A DNA stretch of 20,456 bases from Clavulina sp. PMI_390 (lineage: Eukaryota; Basidiomycota; Agaricomycetes; Cantharellales; Hydnaceae), in contig WIDE01000240.1 in NCBI GenBank assembly GCA_015039315.1, positions 3,093 to 23,548 on the forward strand. The letters are read 5' to 3'. The translations under genes were made by a program, and so were the position numbers. This document shows positions 18,461-20,456 of this stretch, piece by piece (within the stretch, counting starts at the first letter, position 1; each line of letters begins with the position of its first letter). The notes below the pieces were generated by a model, which had not been told where the DNA came from, made no database searches, and saw only the letters and a list, made by a program, of their open reading frames with translations.

Positions 18461-20456
18461 GTGTTCCCTCACAGGTACAAGGCCCCCTTATTCGCAAATC
18501 CTCAACTGACATTGGTCGAATTTGGGGTGTTCATATCCATGTCAGTTTCTATTTTCCCATCCTTCATGTGTTTCAGTAGTCTTATTTTGCATAACATGTA
18601 ATGATGAGCCGCTTCAATACCAGGATAAATAGCTTATAAGTCAAGGAAAACCAGTAATTTGTCTCGAGTAACTAGCGCTATCAGGCAGCGTCCTGAGGAA
18701 CCATCATCACTTCAAGAGCCGGATAAAGTGATACTCCATGACCTCCGGGGCATCCGTAAAGGACAACCGAACAATAGTTAGGCCAGAAATTTTTGAACCC
18801 AGCCAAATGCATCAAGCAGGGGCCGCAGCTGAAATTCGAGAGCGATTCGCCACGCGCAGCAGCGAATGATTGATCCCAGGATATTTCCCTTAACTGGAGA
18901 TTTCGAAGCATTATCCATTCGTTTTCGGCGGAGAACGGATAGTGCTGTTTCCAGAAGTCTTTCGATCCATAGGTGAGCTTCTGGGACAAGTTACGACACA
19001 CCGTCTAGTCGCGCCGCAACTGAGAAGGTCGGGACGGCGAGTCACAAGGGTAGAGACTAGTCCATCAGACGTGTAGTATTGCGCATCGCGGTGATTGAGT
19101 TTTATGTCGTTAAGCCGTTCCCCGCAGCACTAGATCACTGCTATATTGCTATTCGGCGAAAATTCGAGACGCTTCTACGAGAATTTCATCACTTAGTTGG
19201 ACGCACGAGCGTTCTGAGTAGCTGAACCTGGAGGCTAGGTAGAGAAGAAGTCGCGAAAGTGTCTGAACAGAATCAGGATGAATGCAATTGAAGCTTTACA
19301 TGCCCTGAAGCTCGTCTTCTGAGGAACTTTGGTGTGCCTTACATTATATAAGGGATCATGCCTGCCATGCTGGCAGCTTGGCCACAAACAGACTATTACG
19401 ATGGGTCCAAGGATCGTGGTGTTTAGTAGAAGCAGGGCGAGAGTTGATATATCGGAAGTTGCGGTGCAGCAGAGACGCAACTGTTTCACCCGCGGTCTCC
19501 AAAGCGATTGTTGCCTTCGACATCAGCGAACCAAAGATGATCCCAATGGTGCCGGTCCCCTTCTGTTCGGTGAGTTGAAGGAAATACCCACGAGAAGCAA
19601 GCATCGTTTTTTTTATCGAAGCCGAGGGGATTTCCCGTGTAGAAAGCGGCATGTTGCCTAATCTACCGCAAGTGGAGGCTGGACTCGGAGGCAATTACAG
19701 GAGTTCTATCGAGATCCCGCAGCAAGGTATCCAGGAGATTGCTCTTTGCCCAGAAGAACTTCCCAGGCGGGAGGGAAATGAAATGGTCGGGATGGGGTAA
19801 AAGACACTGCACTCAAAGAGGAAATAGACTCCCTGAGAGGCATGAGGAATATTTTAGGCTAGTGGGGGACCAAGATAGACGCCTTCCTGGGATTTAAGGA
19901 ATTTGAATAAATTACATTTGGAAGGCAATCTCACTCCGTTAGGTGTAGAGTCATACGACATGGGGGATGTCAAGGTGTCAGTGCCAAGCGACACAAATTT
20001 AGCATATGGGCAAACAAAGACAAACATTACGGTGTCGTTCTTTGCTTCCCTTCTTTTTACGTCTATAGTTCCCTCAGATCCTGGTTTCTTGGCTGATAAG
20101 CCGAATATAGCCTCCCGTTACGCGCAGCCTGACCGCAGCAAGAAGAATCCCTTGCCGCAGAGTCATGGAACTTCTGGCAGTCTCTCCCTTCCCATCGCGT
20201 CAATATCTGTGTCAAATTTTCGGTCGAGACTCCTCGGCATGCGCAAATCTTGCTACCAAGCCGCTTTGAATAGCCTTGCTAGTGTCTGCCCTAAATATTC
20301 ATCTATGTTGATAACACTGTTAGACCCGAAGGCTTATTTTCGCTGTGAACTTTACCTCATAGTATGATAGTGCTTGAAGAAATCGCCAAAACCTCCCAGA
20401 TTATCGCTTACATTCATAATGAGAGATTGTCTGCTGGAAGACTCACCTCCCCCCCC
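18461..20456. other. Gene-poor right end with no supported gene
   Basis: Several ORFs of about 80-155 codons occur on both strands (18681-19001 minus, 19235-19489 minus, 19356-19694 minus, 19903-20367 plus). They overlap each other or lack an ATG, and show no motif I recognise. The ORF at 19235-19489 has a hydrophobic stretch (LALLLLNTTILGPIVIVCLW) that could be a membrane segment, but it overlaps another minus-strand ORF in a different frame. A TATATAAGGG sequence lies at about 19345-19354. The window ends in a short C run. This could be an intergenic region, decayed gene remnants, or exons of an unrecognised gene continuing beyond the window. Confidence 0.45.

Noticed and set aside
1..20456. 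CRISPR arrays, tRNA or rRNA genes, and intact transposable elements
   Set aside because: No regularly spaced repeats, cloverleaf-like sequence, rRNA segments, long terminal repeats or transposase/reverse-transcriptase motifs were recognised on reading either strand.

Overview
This window looks like nuclear DNA of a basidiomycete fungus, most likely a mushroom-forming agaricomycete. The genes are dense with short GT-AG introns (mostly 50-90 nt). One or both strands carry families typical of that group: a Ser/Thr-rich GPI-anchored secreted glycoprotein, a DUF4419 protein, a pRiA4b-Orf3-like (MM3350-like) domain joined to a MYND zinc finger, and F-box/LRR-like proteins. No bacterial operon, tRNA, rRNA, CRISPR array or recognisable transposon was seen. 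All gene models were assembled by hand from splice signals, codon phase and remembered family conservation. No database search was possible.

Layout, left to right. Positions 1-1268 (+) hold the 3' part of a GPI-anchored glycoprotein gene, and 2566-4471 (+) hold a complete tandem paralog of 385 aa. Positions 5101-6522 (+) hold a DUF4419 gene that is continuous across five exons except for one in-frame TGA. Positions 8587-6835 (-) hold an MM3350-like/MYND gene of 10-12 exons, with damage or ambiguity near two conserved segments. Positions 9425-12554 (+) hold MRE11, with 16 exons and 746 aa. Positions 15851-12855 (-) hold CLF1/Crooked-neck, the HAT-repeat splicing factor, with 11 exons and 774 aa. 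Positions 15946-17085 (+) hold an intact single-exon F-box protein, and 17369 to about 18460 (+) a broken F-box gene. From about 18.5 kb to the end I see no supportable gene.

MRE11 and CLF1 are convergent. CLF1 and the F-box gene are divergent with only 94 bp between start codons. The MM3350/MYND gene and MRE11 are divergent with 837 bp between starts.

The clearest pattern is contrast. The two housekeeping genes have about 4.5 kb of coding sequence with no frame defect. The lineage-variable genes around them show a nonsense codon (DUF4419), one-base frame mismatches (MM3350/MYND) and several frameshifts plus stops (second F-box). The glycoprotein pair is a tandem duplication with mosaic identity, consistent with local gene conversion. 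I see no convincing new multi-gene system here. The interest lies in gene decay, duplication, unusual intron structure and a few candidate regulatory sites.
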